Source: Roseivirga sp. BDSF3-8
Lineage (GTDB): Bacteria > Bacteroidota > Bacteroidia > Cytophagales > Cyclobacteriaceae
Assembly (NCBI RefSeq): GCF_041449215.1
Contig: NZ_JBGNFV010000001.1
Location: forward strand, 1,153,001-1,217,000
DNA length: 64,000 nt
Direction of reading: 5' to 3'
Shown here: one piece after another, positions 17,596 through 27,112 of the stretch
Position numbering within the stretch: position 1 is the first letter of the stretch
How the letters are laid out: each line of letters begins with the position of its first letter
The notes under the pieces: generated by a model
Told to the model about the DNA's origin: nothing
The model's database searches: none
The model's input: the letters and a program-made list of their open reading frames with translations, nothing else
Program-made: the position numbers and the translations under genes

Positions 17596-20154
17596 TTAAA
17601 AGATGATGTGCAGTGGCCCCCTGAACTCATTGTGGGTGAATTTGATCTGGTAGTAATAGGTGCCGCTGGCTACGCCCCCGCCATCCCAGTGGAAGTCCCG
17701 CTCGCGGGTAAAGAACACCTCTTTGCCCCAGCGATTGTAGACGGTGAATGATTCAAACTGACTTGCGCAGTTATCGGGTGGCAATTCTTTAATAAAGTAT
17801 TCTTCAGAGAAGGAATCGCCATTGGGGGTAAAAGCGTTGGCAATATCGAAATTATAATCCACCTCCAGGTCCTGCAGTTCGAGATTAAGGGTGAGGGTAT
17901 CGATCAGGCTTCCATCACAGTACTGGTCTCTCACCACCAGTCGTACGGTGAAGCGGTTCTCTTCGGGTAAGCCGGATAGCTGCTCGCAACCGGGAGTCCA
18001 GATAAAAGGGGAATTGACCTGTCCGCGCCCTGTGACGGGCTCAAAGGTAAATAACCCCTCGTAGCGCTCGGCATCGGCGGGCAGCATGGCCATGTACATT
18101 TCATCGTTGTCTGCCTCATTGCCCTGTATATTGAGGGTAAGGCTTTCACCGACGGTGAGCCGGTAATCCACGGGGCCCGGTTCACCGGCCACACTGATGA
18201 CGGGAGCATTATTTACAGGAGGCTGTACTAGCAGGTTCCTGATTACGGTATCAGGAAACTCCATGCCGCAGTCGTAGACACTTCTGAGCACGAAGCGTAG
18301 CTGGAGGGTATCATCTAATATACGGAGTGCTTCACAGCCGGGTGTGTAGGCAAAGGGGGCGGTGATGCTGCCAGTGCCGCTGGCTCCTGCAAACTGGTAG
18401 ATAAAATCCGGTGGTAGTTCATCTGCGTTATCAAGTGTAAGGTAGAGTGAATCGTTGTCGATGTCATTACCGAACAGGTCAAAGCGGATGCTTTCCCGCA
18501 CCCTGACCTGCAGCAGGTTATCCGGGGCGTTCGTTGTAAGCACCGGCTGGGAGGGCTCGGGGGCTACGTGCATCAGGTCAAAATAGACGGTATCGGGCGG
18601 GGTGAGGTGACCGCAGGAGTCAATATCATCCGCAAGCATGGCAAAGCTTACGGGCATATCCACAAACTTCTCACACTGAGGTGTCCAGCTTACCCTGTAG
18701 CGGGCAAAGCCTCTGCTTTCTTCCAGCAGGTCTATGGCTACGCCTACTGATTCGGGTGATATGCCCTCTGCCTGCCTCCATACCAGCAGGCTGTCCAGAT
18801 CATCGTCACGGGCCACTACTTCCATACTGAAGGACTGGCCGGTAAGGAGGCGACGCTCTACCCGCTCAGCCACAGGGGCAGAAAAGTAGGCGGGGGTACC
18901 TATGTCGCGATCTATATGAATACGTACGCGCAGGGTATCGAGCAGGGGTTTGGGGCAGGAGTTGTCTCCGGCAATAAAGTCAATGATGAGGGGGTCCACG
19001 CCTGGCACGGGGCATTTATCCAGGCACACACTGGTGGAAAGGGTGTCTTGTATGGAGGCGAGAAACTTACTTTGCTGCCCCCAGGACCAGCCATAGTCGG
19101 CGGGGTCAAAGTTTACGGCACGGGCACGTATACTTACCTGCTCTCCCCTGAGTTGGGTGTCGCCGTCTGTTACCTTAAAGTCTATGCAACTGGCATCCTG
19201 CTCACGTATGGTGATCAACTCATTATTGGCTAACCGGCGGCTGTCCCCGTTAATATTGGCAGTAATAACCGGTGGCTGGCCTGCATTACAGTCAGTGATG
19301 ACGAGTAGCTGAAAGTCTCTCCTTACCTCTCCTATGCGCCGGCCATTGCGGTACTCCTCGCACTTAACGCTAAATACGAACAGGCCTGGCTGGGTGGGGG
19401 TAACGGTAAGCAGTCCGTCGGTACTGATGCTAAGCGGCGGAATACCTCTTATCTGGTTATCTGTATCATAACCTGTCTCCCAGGTGACGCTGGGGTGTGG
19501 TGCTGGCCTCGGATTGGGGATAGGCTCTCCGGTGGAGCTGTTCAACGGATCAACCAGAGAATATACGAGGGAATCGCCATCCGGATCAGTGCCGCCGAAG
19601 TCGGCATAGTAGGGCTTAAACACGCATCCATAGTCGCTAAGGGGCGGGAATAGCTGGGGGGTACTGTTCACGAAAGGTTGCTGGTCCAATTGGACAGGGG
19701 GAAACTCCAGGTAGAATGTCTGTCCTGTACCTTCGGGCAATACGATATTATTGATGATGTTATTGCGGCAGCAGCGCTCGTAGGTTACGTAGTATCCCTG
19801 GGGGTCGTTATAGATGGTGGGATCCAGGTAGATCCTTCTTTCATAGACGAGTTTATTGGTTTCCAGTTCGGCTATGGCACACTCCGGCTGTGTGTACTCT
19901 ACCTCTGTCTTTTGTACCTGGTTTAGCCGCCAGGCGTCTACCCGGCGGTTTCGTGCCTTACTGAAGATCACCAGGGTGGCGTCCTGGTCTTCTGCTCCGG
20001 GACTCCCGTTTACACGGTCAAAGTACTGAATGAGGCGCAGGGTATAATAGTACCCTCCGGTATGCTCCAACTCTATCTCTCCCCCTACAATGTGGGTAGC
20101 CCGGGCACCGGTGCAAACTAAGAACAGGAATAGACAAATAGTAACGTGCCGCAT
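17596..20154 (-). CDS. Secreted protein with gliding-motility-associated C-terminal (CHU_C/T9SS type B) domain
   Basis: An 852-residue protein with a signal peptide (residues 1-19) followed by ATHIVGGEIELEHTGGYYY, a start shared by many Bacteroidota surface proteins. The middle holds repeated beta-domains with D-x-D-x-D-S-L segments (DPDGDSLVYSL, DNDSLYL, ADNDEMY), probably calcium-binding. The last 85 residues form the CHU_C sorting domain: NAFTPNGDSFSEEYF, then VYNRWGKEVFF and the closing GTYYYQIKF. The CHU_C domain sends proteins through the type IX system to the cell surface. The specific function is unknown; adhesion or matrix roles are likely. Confidence 0.85.
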   Translation of the reverse strand: MRHVTICLFLFLVCTGARATHIVGGEIELEHTGGYYYTLRLIQYFDRVNGSPGAEDQDATLVIFSKARNRRVDAWRLNQVQKTEVEYTQPECAIAELETNKLVYERRIYLDPTIYNDPQGYYVTYERCCRNNIINNIVLPEGTGQTFYLEFPPVQLDQQPFVNSTPQLFPPLSDYGCVFKPYYADFGGTDPDGDSLVYSLVDPLNSSTGEPIPNPRPAPHPSVTWETGYDTDNQIRGIPPLSISTDGLLTVTPTQPGLFVFSVKCEEYRNGRRIGEVRRDFQLLVITDCNAGQPPVITANINGDSRRLANNELITIREQDASCIDFKVTDGDTQLRGEQVSIRARAVNFDPADYGWSWGQQSKFLASIQDTLSTSVCLDKCPVPGVDPLIIDFIAGDNSCPKPLLDTLRVRIHIDRDIGTPAYFSAPVAERVERRLLTGQSFSMEVVARDDDLDSLLVWRQAEGISPESVGVAIDLLEESRGFARYRVSWTPQCEKFVDMPVSFAMLADDIDSCGHLTPPDTVYFDLMHVAPEPSQPVLTTNAPDNLLQVRVRESIRFDLFGNDIDNDSLYLTLDNADELPPDFIYQFAGASGTGSITAPFAYTPGCEALRILDDTLQLRFVLRSVYDCGMEFPDTVIRNLLVQPPVNNAPVISVAGEPGPVDYRLTVGESLTLNIQGNEADNDEMYMAMLPADAERYEGLFTFEPVTGRGQVNSPFIWTPGCEQLSGLPEENRFTVRLVVRDQYCDGSLIDTLTLNLELQDLEVDYNFDIANAFTPNGDSFSEEYFIKELPPDNCASQFESFTVYNRWGKEVFFTRERDFHWDGGGVASGTYYYQIKFTHNEFRGPLHIIF

Positions 20155-20682
20155 GCGTTAGCCTTAAGGTCTGAATAATCAATATAGTAAAAATTACCTC
20201 CGCCTACCGTCTTCCCTACATATGTCTGACACTTCAATGGTAAGAATCCCTTCGCCGGAATGGACATACTTGTCCGGGTAGTTTCAGTAATCCTTCAAAA
20301 CTAACAGGACGGAGGAAAATACAAGGGATCTGAGCCACAGCCATATTCATTAAAATATTCAATTAATACAGCGCCCGGTCGAGAGGAACGGGAGAGGAAC
20401 GAAAGGCGAAGGATACCCCTACCATACATGGTTTAAAGACGGTTAAGAGACGGTTCAGTAGTGGGTGGAAGGGCGGAAAGAGATGAACTAAAAAAAGGTG
20501 TAATGGCCGCAGTGGGCCTCCTTGTAAAAATACAAATTTATGGCAGCAGATCAAAGGGGTTATCACTTTATGATAGGTGGCATACCGGTGGCCTGAAGGC
20601 GATAGGGCAGGGGGGGTGAAACGGATGAAGGAGGGGTAAGGTGCGGGCAATCCGAAAAAATGCCGTAATTTTGCAGCTTATT
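20155..20682. other. Intergenic region between CHU_C gene and rlmD
   Basis: A 528-base divergent intergenic region. Several ORFs overlap it on the minus strand, but they have no recognisable domain and biased composition. The only clear signal is the -7-like element just before rlmD. A run GAGAGGAACGGGAGAGGAACG at 20381-20400 is a short direct repeat. Confidence 0.4.
20666..20673 (+). promoter_or_regulatory. -7 element of the rlmD promoter
   Basis: TAATTTTG matches the Bacteroidota -7 consensus TAnnTTTG exactly and lies 9 bases before the ATG at 20683. No good -33 TTTG is seen 19 bases upstream. It also argues against the GTG at 20641 as start, since that would sit upstream of the promoter. 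Confidence 0.5.
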
Positions 20683-22095
20683 ATGGGAAGAGGCAAGAAA
20701 TTTAAGCAGGAAACGCTGGAGAAGGTGCCTATCGGTGCTATGGCAGTGGAAGGTAAATGTGTGGCGCGGGTGGATAACCGTGTGGTTTTTGTAGAAGGTG
20801 TGGCGCCGGGAGATGTGGCGGACCTTCGCATTACCAAAAAGAAGAAAAACTTCTTTGAGGCACGGGCGGAGCGCATACATGAATATTCGGACAGACGTAC
20901 TGAGCCCTTTTGTGAGCACTTTGATTACTGCGGAGGCTGCAAATGGCAGCATATCACGTATGAGACTCAGCTGGCATATAAGCACCAGCAGGTGATCGAC
21001 TCGCTGGAGCGCATCGCTAAAGTGCCCCTGCCTGAGATAAGCCCGATACTGCCCTCTGCCGAAACCCGCTTTTACCGCAATAAGCTGGAGTTTACTTTTA
21101 GTGACAGCCGCTGGCTGACCCGGGAGGAGATCGATAGCGGGGCGGAAATCAGCCGTGAGGCGCTGGGCTTTCACGTGCCGGCACGCTTTGACCGGGTCAT
21201 CGATATCCGGAAGTGCTACCTGCAGCCAGACCCGAGCAATGCGGTAAGGCAGACGATAAGGGCCTACGCTCTTGAAAATGACCTCACTTATTACAACCTG
21301 AGAGAGCATACGGGGCTACTGCGTAACTTGATCATCCGTACGGCTAATACGGGGCAGACGATGGTCATCGTGCAGTTTGGCGAACGGCAGGAGGAGGCTA
21401 TAGGGGGTGTAATGGCTCACCTGAAAGAGGCTTTTCCTGACCTGACTGCCCTTATGTACATCGTGAACCTGAAGAAGAACGAAACGTTCCATGACCAGGA
21501 GGTGATCACGTATGCGGGCCGCGACTATATAGAGGAGGAAATGGAGGGGCTGCGCTTCCGTGTAGGACCTAAGTCCTTTTACCAGACCAATAGCGGGCAG
21601 GCTTATGAGCTGTATAAGGTGGCTCGTGACATGGCGGCACTTACGGGCAGTGAAACGGTATATGACTTGTATACGGGCACGGGTACGATTGCTAACTTTG
21701 TGGCCCGCCAGGCGGGCCATGTGGTAGGCGTGGAGTATGTGCCGGAGGCGATTGAGGACGCGAAAGTTAACAGCCGGGAAAATGGTATAGATAATACCCG
21801 CTTCTTTGCGGGTGACATGAAAGACTTGCTTACCGAAGACTTTGTGAATGAGCAGGGCCGCCCGGATGTGGTGATTACGGACCCTCCCCGCGCGGGCATG
21901 CATGCGGATGTGATACAAACGCTGCTGAACGTATCGCCTGACCGTATCGTTTATGTAAGCTGCAACCCGGCTACACAGGCCCGGGACCTGGCGCTGCTGG
22001 GTGAGCAATATGAGGTGACGGCTGTGCAGCCGGTGGACATGTTCCCGCATACTCACCATGTGGAGAATGTGGTGCGGCTGGATAAAATATCTTAA
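20683..22095 (+). CDS. rlmD: 23S rRNA (uracil-5-)-methyltransferase RlmD family
   Basis: A 470-residue enzyme that methylates U1939-type positions of 23S rRNA using SAM. The TRAM RNA-binding domain is at the N-terminus. The [4Fe-4S] cluster cysteines lie in FCEHFDYCGGCKWQH, near residues 75-90, with a further CYLQP Cys later. The SAM site is YDLYTGTGTIANF and the catalytic nucleophile is in IVYVSCNPATQARD. VITDPPRAGMH is the conserved Asp-Pro-Pro motif. I chose the ATG at 20683 (MGRGKKFKQE) rather than the GTG at 20641 because a -7 promoter element lies between them. The next gene begins 25 bases on and may be co-transcribed. Confidence 0.93.
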   Translation: MGRGKKFKQETLEKVPIGAMAVEGKCVARVDNRVVFVEGVAPGDVADLRITKKKKNFFEARAERIHEYSDRRTEPFCEHFDYCGGCKWQHITYETQLAYKHQQVIDSLERIAKVPLPEISPILPSAETRFYRNKLEFTFSDSRWLTREEIDSGAEISREALGFHVPARFDRVIDIRKCYLQPDPSNAVRQTIRAYALENDLTYYNLREHTGLLRNLIIRTANTGQTMVIVQFGERQEEAIGGVMAHLKEAFPDLTALMYIVNLKKNETFHDQEVITYAGRDYIEEEMEGLRFRVGPKSFYQTNSGQAYELYKVARDMAALTGSETVYDLYTGTGTIANFVARQAGHVVGVEYVPEAIEDAKVNSRENGIDNTRFFAGDMKDLLTEDFVNEQGRPDVVITDPPRAGMHADVIQTLLNVSPDRIVYVSCNPATQARDLALLGEQYEVTAVQPVDMFPHTHHVENVVRLDKIS

Positions 22096-22120
22096 TAACG
22101 CTGAAAACAGAAGAAATACG

Positions 22121-22507
22121 ATGCAAAACGATCCTGAATTAGATCCTAAATACCTGGGCACCATCACGGAGGACTTTGCAGTAGTGTCGAACATACTGAG
22201 GGAGAGCTCTTACCAGGTACGCAAAAGGGGCTTTTCAGAGTACCCTATCTTTCCGGTGAGTAAAACGCAGCTACCGGTAGGGCAACTGCTGCTGGCTAAG
22301 GAGGAACTGGCCCTGCAGTGGAATTACTACATTACTTACCTTGACGAGTTTGTGCAGCGCAAGTTGATAGACCAGGAGAGGGTAGAGGAGTTTGAAAAGA
22401 ACTATAAGGACCCGGAGGAGTTCTGTTGCCTCTTTGTGGTAGACGGGGATTTTACGCGTTACGTTTATATCCCCTACCCTGAGGACAGCCCGGCGCAGGG
22501 ACTATGA
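22121..22507 (+). CDS. Conserved-looking hypothetical protein (128 aa)
   Basis: I do not recognise this family. The start at 22121 (MQNDPELDPKYLGTI) is preferred over upstream in-frame codons that overlap rlmD. The protein is acidic, soluble and mostly helical, with no signal peptide or membrane segment. Its second half contains a Tyr/Phe-rich part (NYYITYLDEFVQRKLI) and a beta-strand-like end (FCCLFVVDGDFTRYVYIPY). It follows rlmD by 25 bases on the same strand and is probably in the same transcript. A strong hairpin terminator follows at 22538. Confidence 0.75.
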   Translation: MQNDPELDPKYLGTITEDFAVVSNILRESSYQVRKRGFSEYPIFPVSKTQLPVGQLLLAKEELALQWNYYITYLDEFVQRKLIDQERVEEFEKNYKDPEEFCCLFVVDGDFTRYVYIPYPEDSPAQGL

Positions 22508-22537
22508 TTTAGCCATAAGCTAAATAAGCATATTACT

Positions 22538-22574
22538 AGGTGACATCCCATGCGGGGTGTCACCTTTATTTTTT
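22538..22574 (+). terminator. Terminator after the rlmD operon
   Basis: AGGTGACATCCC (22538-22549) pairs with GGGGTGTCACCT (22554-22565, one G-T wobble) and is followed by TTATTTTTTT. Confidence 0.85.
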
Positions 22575-22786
22575 TAAGGGCATATATAGCTTACCATTAC
22601 AGGTTATTTAGTTGAAATATTAATCCTAATAAATAGGGATTTATTACGGTTATATTATTCAATAAATTAGCTTATGGCAATATAGGCCTCCCCCTGGCCT
22701 ATGCCAGCTACCTGTTACACCCGCCTTGCGGGTGGTCCCATCATATCATTTTTTCCTTCTACCAATCACTAAACTCTTTTTCACCT

Positions 22787-23917
22787 ATGAAAAACCTTCT
22801 ATTACTGATTACCCTGGCGGGTCTGTCATGTATAAGCGTACGCGTCCTGGCACAGGATCCTTCCACAGATCGCTGGGTGGATAATTTTAACAACACCATC
22901 ATCAACCCGCCCAATGTGGGGAGTGTGGGCATAGAAACCAGCTTCCCTCTGCAGGGCACGAAGCTGGACGTAAGGCTGGGCAATATCTTTCAGTCGCCGC
23001 TCAGCTCCAGCTCTACGCTGGATGTACCTAACCAGTTTATCGGAATAGGCGATTCCTTCGGGCAGTGTGATATCTACGGCATCAGGGTGCAGGAGCCTCT
23101 GGTTATTGCCACGATTAACAACCCGATTGCTTTCGCAAACCTGGGCATTAAAGCGCCGGCGGCAAACAGCATCAACCCTATCCCTGTGCTGAGCTTCTAC
23201 CCCTCGCTTATCATAGAGTATGATGGCGACCCCGACGGCTGCGGCACACAGGTGGGCCGCTGGACATCTTCGGGCCTGACGGTGAGCGGATCTGTCACGG
23301 CTAATGCTTTCGTGACTTCCTCCGACGAAAGACTAAAGGCTGACTTCCGGGAGCTAACGGACGCTGCGGCTCTCATACAGGCGATGCACCCGGTGAGTTA
23401 TACGCTTAACCCTGCAGCGGCTCCGGGTAAAAACCTACAGGAGCAACGTACAATGGGCTTTAAAGCGCAGGAACTTCAGGCCATATTGCCGGATGTGGTG
23501 CATGAGGGTGAGGACGGCTTTCTCGGGGTCAATTATGATGCCCTTATCCCTGTGCTGGTGGCGGCGCTGCAGGAGCAGCAGGCCCGCATTGAGCAATTAG
23601 AGCAGCGGGTGGCTGCAGGTCCGGAGTTGGCGCCCGGTGGTGTACCTGTCCCGGAACGTATCGAGCTGTTCCAGAACGAGCCGAACCCCTTTGACCGGGA
23701 AACGAGTATCCGGCTGAACCTGCCGCAGAGCGTGCAAAACGCCGTGCTGTATGTGTATGACATGAATGGCCGCCAGATCAAAGAGCTGAGCCTGGAGGCG
23801 CGCGGCACGGTCAATGCACGTATAAACGCGGGCGAACTGGAGGCTGGCATGTACATCTATGCGCTGGTGGCGGATGGTAAGGCCATCGACAGCAAACGGA
23901 TGATCCTGACGAGGTAG
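22787..23917 (+). CDS. S74 chaperone-domain protein with T9SS sorting domain, copy A
   Basis: A 376-residue secreted protein. The signal peptide ends at about residue 23 (LAQDP). Residues 178-262 form a peptidase S74 / endosialidase intramolecular chaperone domain: TSSDERLKADFRELTDA, then a HPVSYTLN segment and MGFKAQELQAILPDVV. In phage tail fibres this domain trimerises the protein and cuts itself off at the Ser of the S-D-E-R motif. A short coiled coil (ALQEQQARIEQLEQRV) follows. The last 85 residues are a T9SS type A sorting domain (FQNEPNPFDRETSIRLNLP and the end DSKRMILTR). This combination suggests a self-assembling trimeric surface protein. It is followed 75 bases on by a paralogue. 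Confidence 0.85.
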   Translation: MKNLLLLITLAGLSCISVRVLAQDPSTDRWVDNFNNTIINPPNVGSVGIETSFPLQGTKLDVRLGNIFQSPLSSSSTLDVPNQFIGIGDSFGQCDIYGIRVQEPLVIATINNPIAFANLGIKAPAANSINPIPVLSFYPSLIIEYDGDPDGCGTQVGRWTSSGLTVSGSVTANAFVTSSDERLKADFRELTDAAALIQAMHPVSYTLNPAAAPGKNLQEQRTMGFKAQELQAILPDVVHEGEDGFLGVNYDALIPVLVAALQEQQARIEQLEQRVAAGPELAPGGVPVPERIELFQNEPNPFDRETSIRLNLPQSVQNAVLYVYDMNGRQIKELSLEARGTVNARINAGELEAGMYIYALVADGKAIDSKRMILTR

Positions 23918-23992
23918 CATGAGGCTACCCGCTGACTTACCTACCAGGAATACTTTTTTCAACAACCAATATTAACCATTAAACTCACTTTT

Positions 23993-25162
23993 ATGAGAAA
24001 GCTATTTACTTTTTTACCTGCAATCATGCTATGTATGCTGGTAAGTACAGCGAGCCTGTATGCTCAGGATCCTTCGGTAGACCGCTGGGTGGACAGCGGG
24101 GGAAATACCCTGATCTCCCCCTTTAGCGGCACGGTGGGCATAAGCACCTCTTTTCCCCTGGCAGGGACCAAGCTGGATGTGCGGCAGGGCAATATATTTC
24201 AGTCACCCTTAAGCTCATCTTCCACTACTTCATTTCCCCGTCAGTTTATCGGCATAGGCGAGTCGTTCGGGCAATGTGATATATACGGGGTGAGGGTGCA
24301 AAAGCCTAAAGGCCTCACCTTCGTAGGGGACCCGAACCCGGATGTATTTGTCAATATGGGGGCTAAGACTATCCGGTCCTCGGGGACGTTTTCCTTTAAT
24401 ATAGTAACGCCGGTGATCTCTTATTACCCTTTTTTAGCTATGGAGTATGATGCTGACCCTGATGGCTGTCCGGTGAGGATAGCCACGTGGTCGAGCAACA
24501 CGGCAACTTACCAGTTGGATGTGGCAGGGGATGTAAGGGTGGTGACTCTTACTCAGACATCTGATGAGCGGCTGAAGAAGGACTTTAGAGAGGTGACCAA
24601 CGCCCGCGACAAAATAGATGCAATGCACCCGGTAAGCTACGCGTGGAACAGCGGTGTAGCCCAGGCGAAAAATCTGAAGGACCAGCGTAATATTGGTTTT
24701 AAGGCACAGGAGCTACGCACTATACTACCAGAAGCAGTGAGCGAAGGGGAGGACGGCTACCTGGGCATAAACTACAGTGCGGTTATCCCTGTGCTGGTGG
24801 CTGCACTGCAGGAGCAGAACCAGGAGATTGCCAGCCTGCGTGAAGAACTGACTACAATGCGTAATAATGCTCCTGCGCAGGGGCTGAACAATGTGCCTGA
24901 GCGCATTGAGCTGTTTCAGAACGAGCCGAATCCCTTTAACCGGGAGACAAACATTCGCCTGAACCTACCTCAGGATGTGGAAAATGCGGTGCTGTATGTA
25001 TATGATATGAATGGCCGCCAGATCAAGGAGCTAAGCCTGGAGGAGCGCGGCGCGGTCAGCGCACGCATCAGTGCGGGTGAGCTGGAGGCCGGCATGTACA
25101 TCTACGCGCTGGTGGCGGATGGTAAGGCCATCGATAGCAAGCGTATGATTCTGACGAGGTAG
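23993..25162 (+). CDS. S74 chaperone-domain protein with T9SS sorting domain, copy B
   Basis: A 389-residue paralogue of the preceding gene with the same layout: signal peptide (1-24), DPSVDRWVDSGGNT start, S74 domain at about 187-272 (TSDERLKKDFREVTNARDK), coiled coil, and T9SS sorting domain. The last 55 residues are nearly identical to copy A (YVYDMNGRQIKELSLE and DGKAIDSKRMILTR), while the middle third has diverged. This pattern fits tandem duplication with later gene conversion of the ends, or selection on the sorting signal. The two genes are probably one operon ended by a terminator at 25181. Confidence 0.85.
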   Translation: MRKLFTFLPAIMLCMLVSTASLYAQDPSVDRWVDSGGNTLISPFSGTVGISTSFPLAGTKLDVRQGNIFQSPLSSSSTTSFPRQFIGIGESFGQCDIYGVRVQKPKGLTFVGDPNPDVFVNMGAKTIRSSGTFSFNIVTPVISYYPFLAMEYDADPDGCPVRIATWSSNTATYQLDVAGDVRVVTLTQTSDERLKKDFREVTNARDKIDAMHPVSYAWNSGVAQAKNLKDQRNIGFKAQELRTILPEAVSEGEDGYLGINYSAVIPVLVAALQEQNQEIASLREELTTMRNNAPAQGLNNVPERIELFQNEPNPFNRETNIRLNLPQDVENAVLYVYDMNGRQIKELSLEERGAVSARISAGELEAGMYIYALVADGKAIDSKRMILTR

Positions 25163-25180
25163 TATTAGCGTGGTTATAAA

Positions 25181-25219
25181 AAAAGAGCTTGCCACAACAG
25201 GTGACAAGCTCTTTTTTTT
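25181..25219 (+). terminator. Terminator shared by the S74 operon and thiL (convergent)
   Basis: AAAAGAGCTTG (25181-25191) pairs with CAAGCTCTTTT (25205-25215). A and T runs on both sides allow use from either direction. Confidence 0.85.
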
Positions 25220-25220
25220 A

Positions 25221-26258
25221 TTAGTCGAAGTGCTTCCAGCCCTGGGCCTGCAGGGGTACTTTCTGCTGGCCGCGGGTAATGAGTACCTTGCCGTTTTCCT
25301 TTTCCTGCATGTAGCCTATGGTGGTAATGTCAGGGTGGTTTTTGATCTTTTCGTAATCCTCCTGGCCTATGGTGAACAGCAGCTCGTAATCTTCTCCGCC
25401 ATTGAGGGCGGCGGTGGGTGCACCTATCTTGAACTCGTCTGCCACTTCATATACGTCCTTGGTCATGGGTAGCTTGTCTTCGTATACCACGGCTCCCAGT
25501 CCGGAGGATTTACACAGGTGCATCACTTCAGAGGCAAGGCCGTCGCTGATGTCGATCATGGCGGTAGGCACCACGCCCAGGTCACGCAGGTCAAATATCA
25601 CGTCCATCCGTGCCACGGGCTTAAGCTGCCGGCCGACTACTTCCTTATATTTTTCCAGGTCCGGCTGCATTTCAGGGTTTTCCCTGAATACGGCCTTTTC
25701 ACGCTCCAGCACCTGCAGGCCCATATAGGCACCACCCAGGTCACCGGTGACGCAGAGTATGTCGGCCGTTTTAGCGGTAGAGCGCAAGGCTAGCTGTTCC
25801 GGGGTGGTCTCTCCCACAGCAGTGATAGAGATTACGAGGCCCGAGTGGCTGCTGGTGGTGTCTCCTCCTACCAGGTCTACATTATAGTCCTGACAGGCCT
25901 GGTGTATGCCCTGGTACAGGGCCTCTACGGCCTCTACGGAAAAGCGGTTGCTAAGGGCAATATTGACAGTGATATACTTTGGCAAGCCGTACATGGCCGC
26001 TATATCCGACACATTTACGGATACGGCCTTGTAGCCCAGGTGGGGCAGAGGCATATAGCTAAGGTCAAAATGTACCCCTTCCAGCAACATGTCTGTGGTG
26101 ACCAGGGTAAGCTTACCGCCATCTTCTATAACGGCGGCATCGTCACCTATCCCTACCCTGGTAGAGGGATTAGTGACAGGGCTTAGGGCTTTGAGCCGGT
26201 CTATCAGGCCAAACTCCCCGATTTCGCCGATCTCTGTACGTTTGGGACTTTCTGACAT
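25221..26258 (-). CDS. thiL: Thiamine-monophosphate kinase
   Basis: A 345-residue enzyme that phosphorylates thiamine monophosphate to the active cofactor thiamine diphosphate. AIRS/PurM-type fold: the GIGDDAAVIEDGG motif near residues 42-54 binds metal and nucleotide, and VTTDMLLEGVHFDLSYM and VGGDTTSSHSGLVISIT are further ThiL signatures. MIDISDGLASEVMHLC and ALNGGEDYELLFTI are the C-terminal-domain motifs. Full length and all acidic metal ligands are present. It stands alone; no other thiamine genes are nearby. Confidence 0.95.
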   Translation of the reverse strand: MSESPKRTEIGEIGEFGLIDRLKALSPVTNPSTRVGIGDDAAVIEDGGKLTLVTTDMLLEGVHFDLSYMPLPHLGYKAVSVNVSDIAAMYGLPKYITVNIALSNRFSVEAVEALYQGIHQACQDYNVDLVGGDTTSSHSGLVISITAVGETTPEQLALRSTAKTADILCVTGDLGGAYMGLQVLEREKAVFRENPEMQPDLEKYKEVVGRQLKPVARMDVIFDLRDLGVVPTAMIDISDGLASEVMHLCKSSGLGAVVYEDKLPMTKDVYEVADEFKIGAPTAALNGGEDYELLFTIGQEDYEKIKNHPDITTIGYMQEKENGKVLITRGQQKVPLQAQGWKHFD

Positions 26259-26410
26259 TGTATTTTCTCAATAAACGTAAAAATGGTATAGCCGCTACGC
26301 TGCCTTTCTTTACCTGACGGATGGAAAAAGCACATCATCCGTAGCGGCTAAGGGCGGCGTTTTTTGGCTTGCAGCCATCTGGCATGTATCTTCCTCAAAA
26401 AGAAGAAGGT

Positions 26411-26563
26411 ATGAAGAAGTTGATCCTGTTTACGGTTCTTTGTCTAATGGTACTGGCTAGCTGCGGACCGCGTCCACAGTACAAAACACGCTCAGGCAAA
26501 AAGAAAAACACGCATTATAACTCTATCCAGTATGACAAAAAGAACTGGAACCGCAACCGTTAG
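26411..26563 (+). CDS. Small lipoprotein (50 aa)
   Basis: A very short secreted protein. The start MKKLILFTVLCLMVLASCG at 26411 gives a normal lipoprotein signal with lipobox LASC; the in-frame start upstream at 26369 would not. The mature part is only about 32 residues, basic and Asn/Lys/Tyr-rich (RSGKKKNTHYNSIQYDKKN). Small lipoproteins of this type are frequent in Bacteroidota and have no known role. Its end overlaps the end of the convergent epimerase gene by 4 bases. Confidence 0.7.
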   Translation: MKKLILFTVLCLMVLASCGPRPQYKTRSGKKKNTHYNSIQYDKKNWNRNR

Positions 26564-26973
26564 TTTTCTTCGGAGGTAATCTCCTGGCACAGTTCTACCA
26601 GTACACCTCCGCTGCTTTTAGGGTGTAAAAAGCATACGAGTTTGTTATCCGCCCCTTTTTTAGGCTCGGTGTTGAGAAGCTGAAAGCCCTCACCTTCCAG
26701 TCGGGCCATTTCTGCGCGTATGTCCTCAACATCGTAGGCAATGTGGTGTATGCCTTCTCCGCGCTTTTCTATGAACTTAGCGATGGCGCTGTCTTCGCTT
26801 GTGGCCTCCAGAAGCTCGATCTTACTATCTCCCATCCGGAAAAAACTGGTGCTTACTCCCTCGGATGCCACCTTCTCTGTTTTGTAGGGCTCAGTATTCA
26901 GCAGGGCTGTATACAGGCTATTGGCCTTTTCCAGGTCCTTTACGGCTATGCCTATGTGTTCGATCTTCCTCAT
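26560..26973 (-). CDS. mce: Methylmalonyl-CoA epimerase
   Basis: A 137-residue glyoxalase-fold enzyme that converts (S)- to (R)-methylmalonyl-CoA in propionate metabolism. It starts MRKIEHIGIAVKDLEKANSLY, which holds the first metal His. Further ligands are in the IELLEATSE, GEGIHHIAYDVEDI and GVLVELCQE segments. I prefer the ATG at 26973 to 26985, because homologues begin with the M-x-x-x-E-H-I-G-I segment. The upstream region contains the palindromic TACCTTTGCAAAGGTG at 27011, which may be part of a promoter toward the divergent gene. Confidence 0.9.
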   Translation of the reverse strand: MRKIEHIGIAVKDLEKANSLYTALLNTEPYKTEKVASEGVSTSFFRMGDSKIELLEATSEDSAIAKFIEKRGEGIHHIAYDVEDIRAEMARLEGEGFQLLNTEPKKGADNKLVCFLHPKSSGGVLVELCQEITSEEN

Positions 26974-27112
26974 ATATGGCTTCACGTATGTTTATTACCG
27001 CTTTGTTACTTACCTTTGCAAAGGTGCCAAACTTTTCGGGAGGCCGAAAGGTTCGCTAGCTGTTTTTGGTTATGCGTAGGCAAATTATTACATTATAGTT
27101 ACTGACCAAAGG

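Noticed and set aside
21316-22194. 292-codon minus-strand ORF antisense to rlmD
   Set aside because: Shadow of a strongly recognised enzyme.
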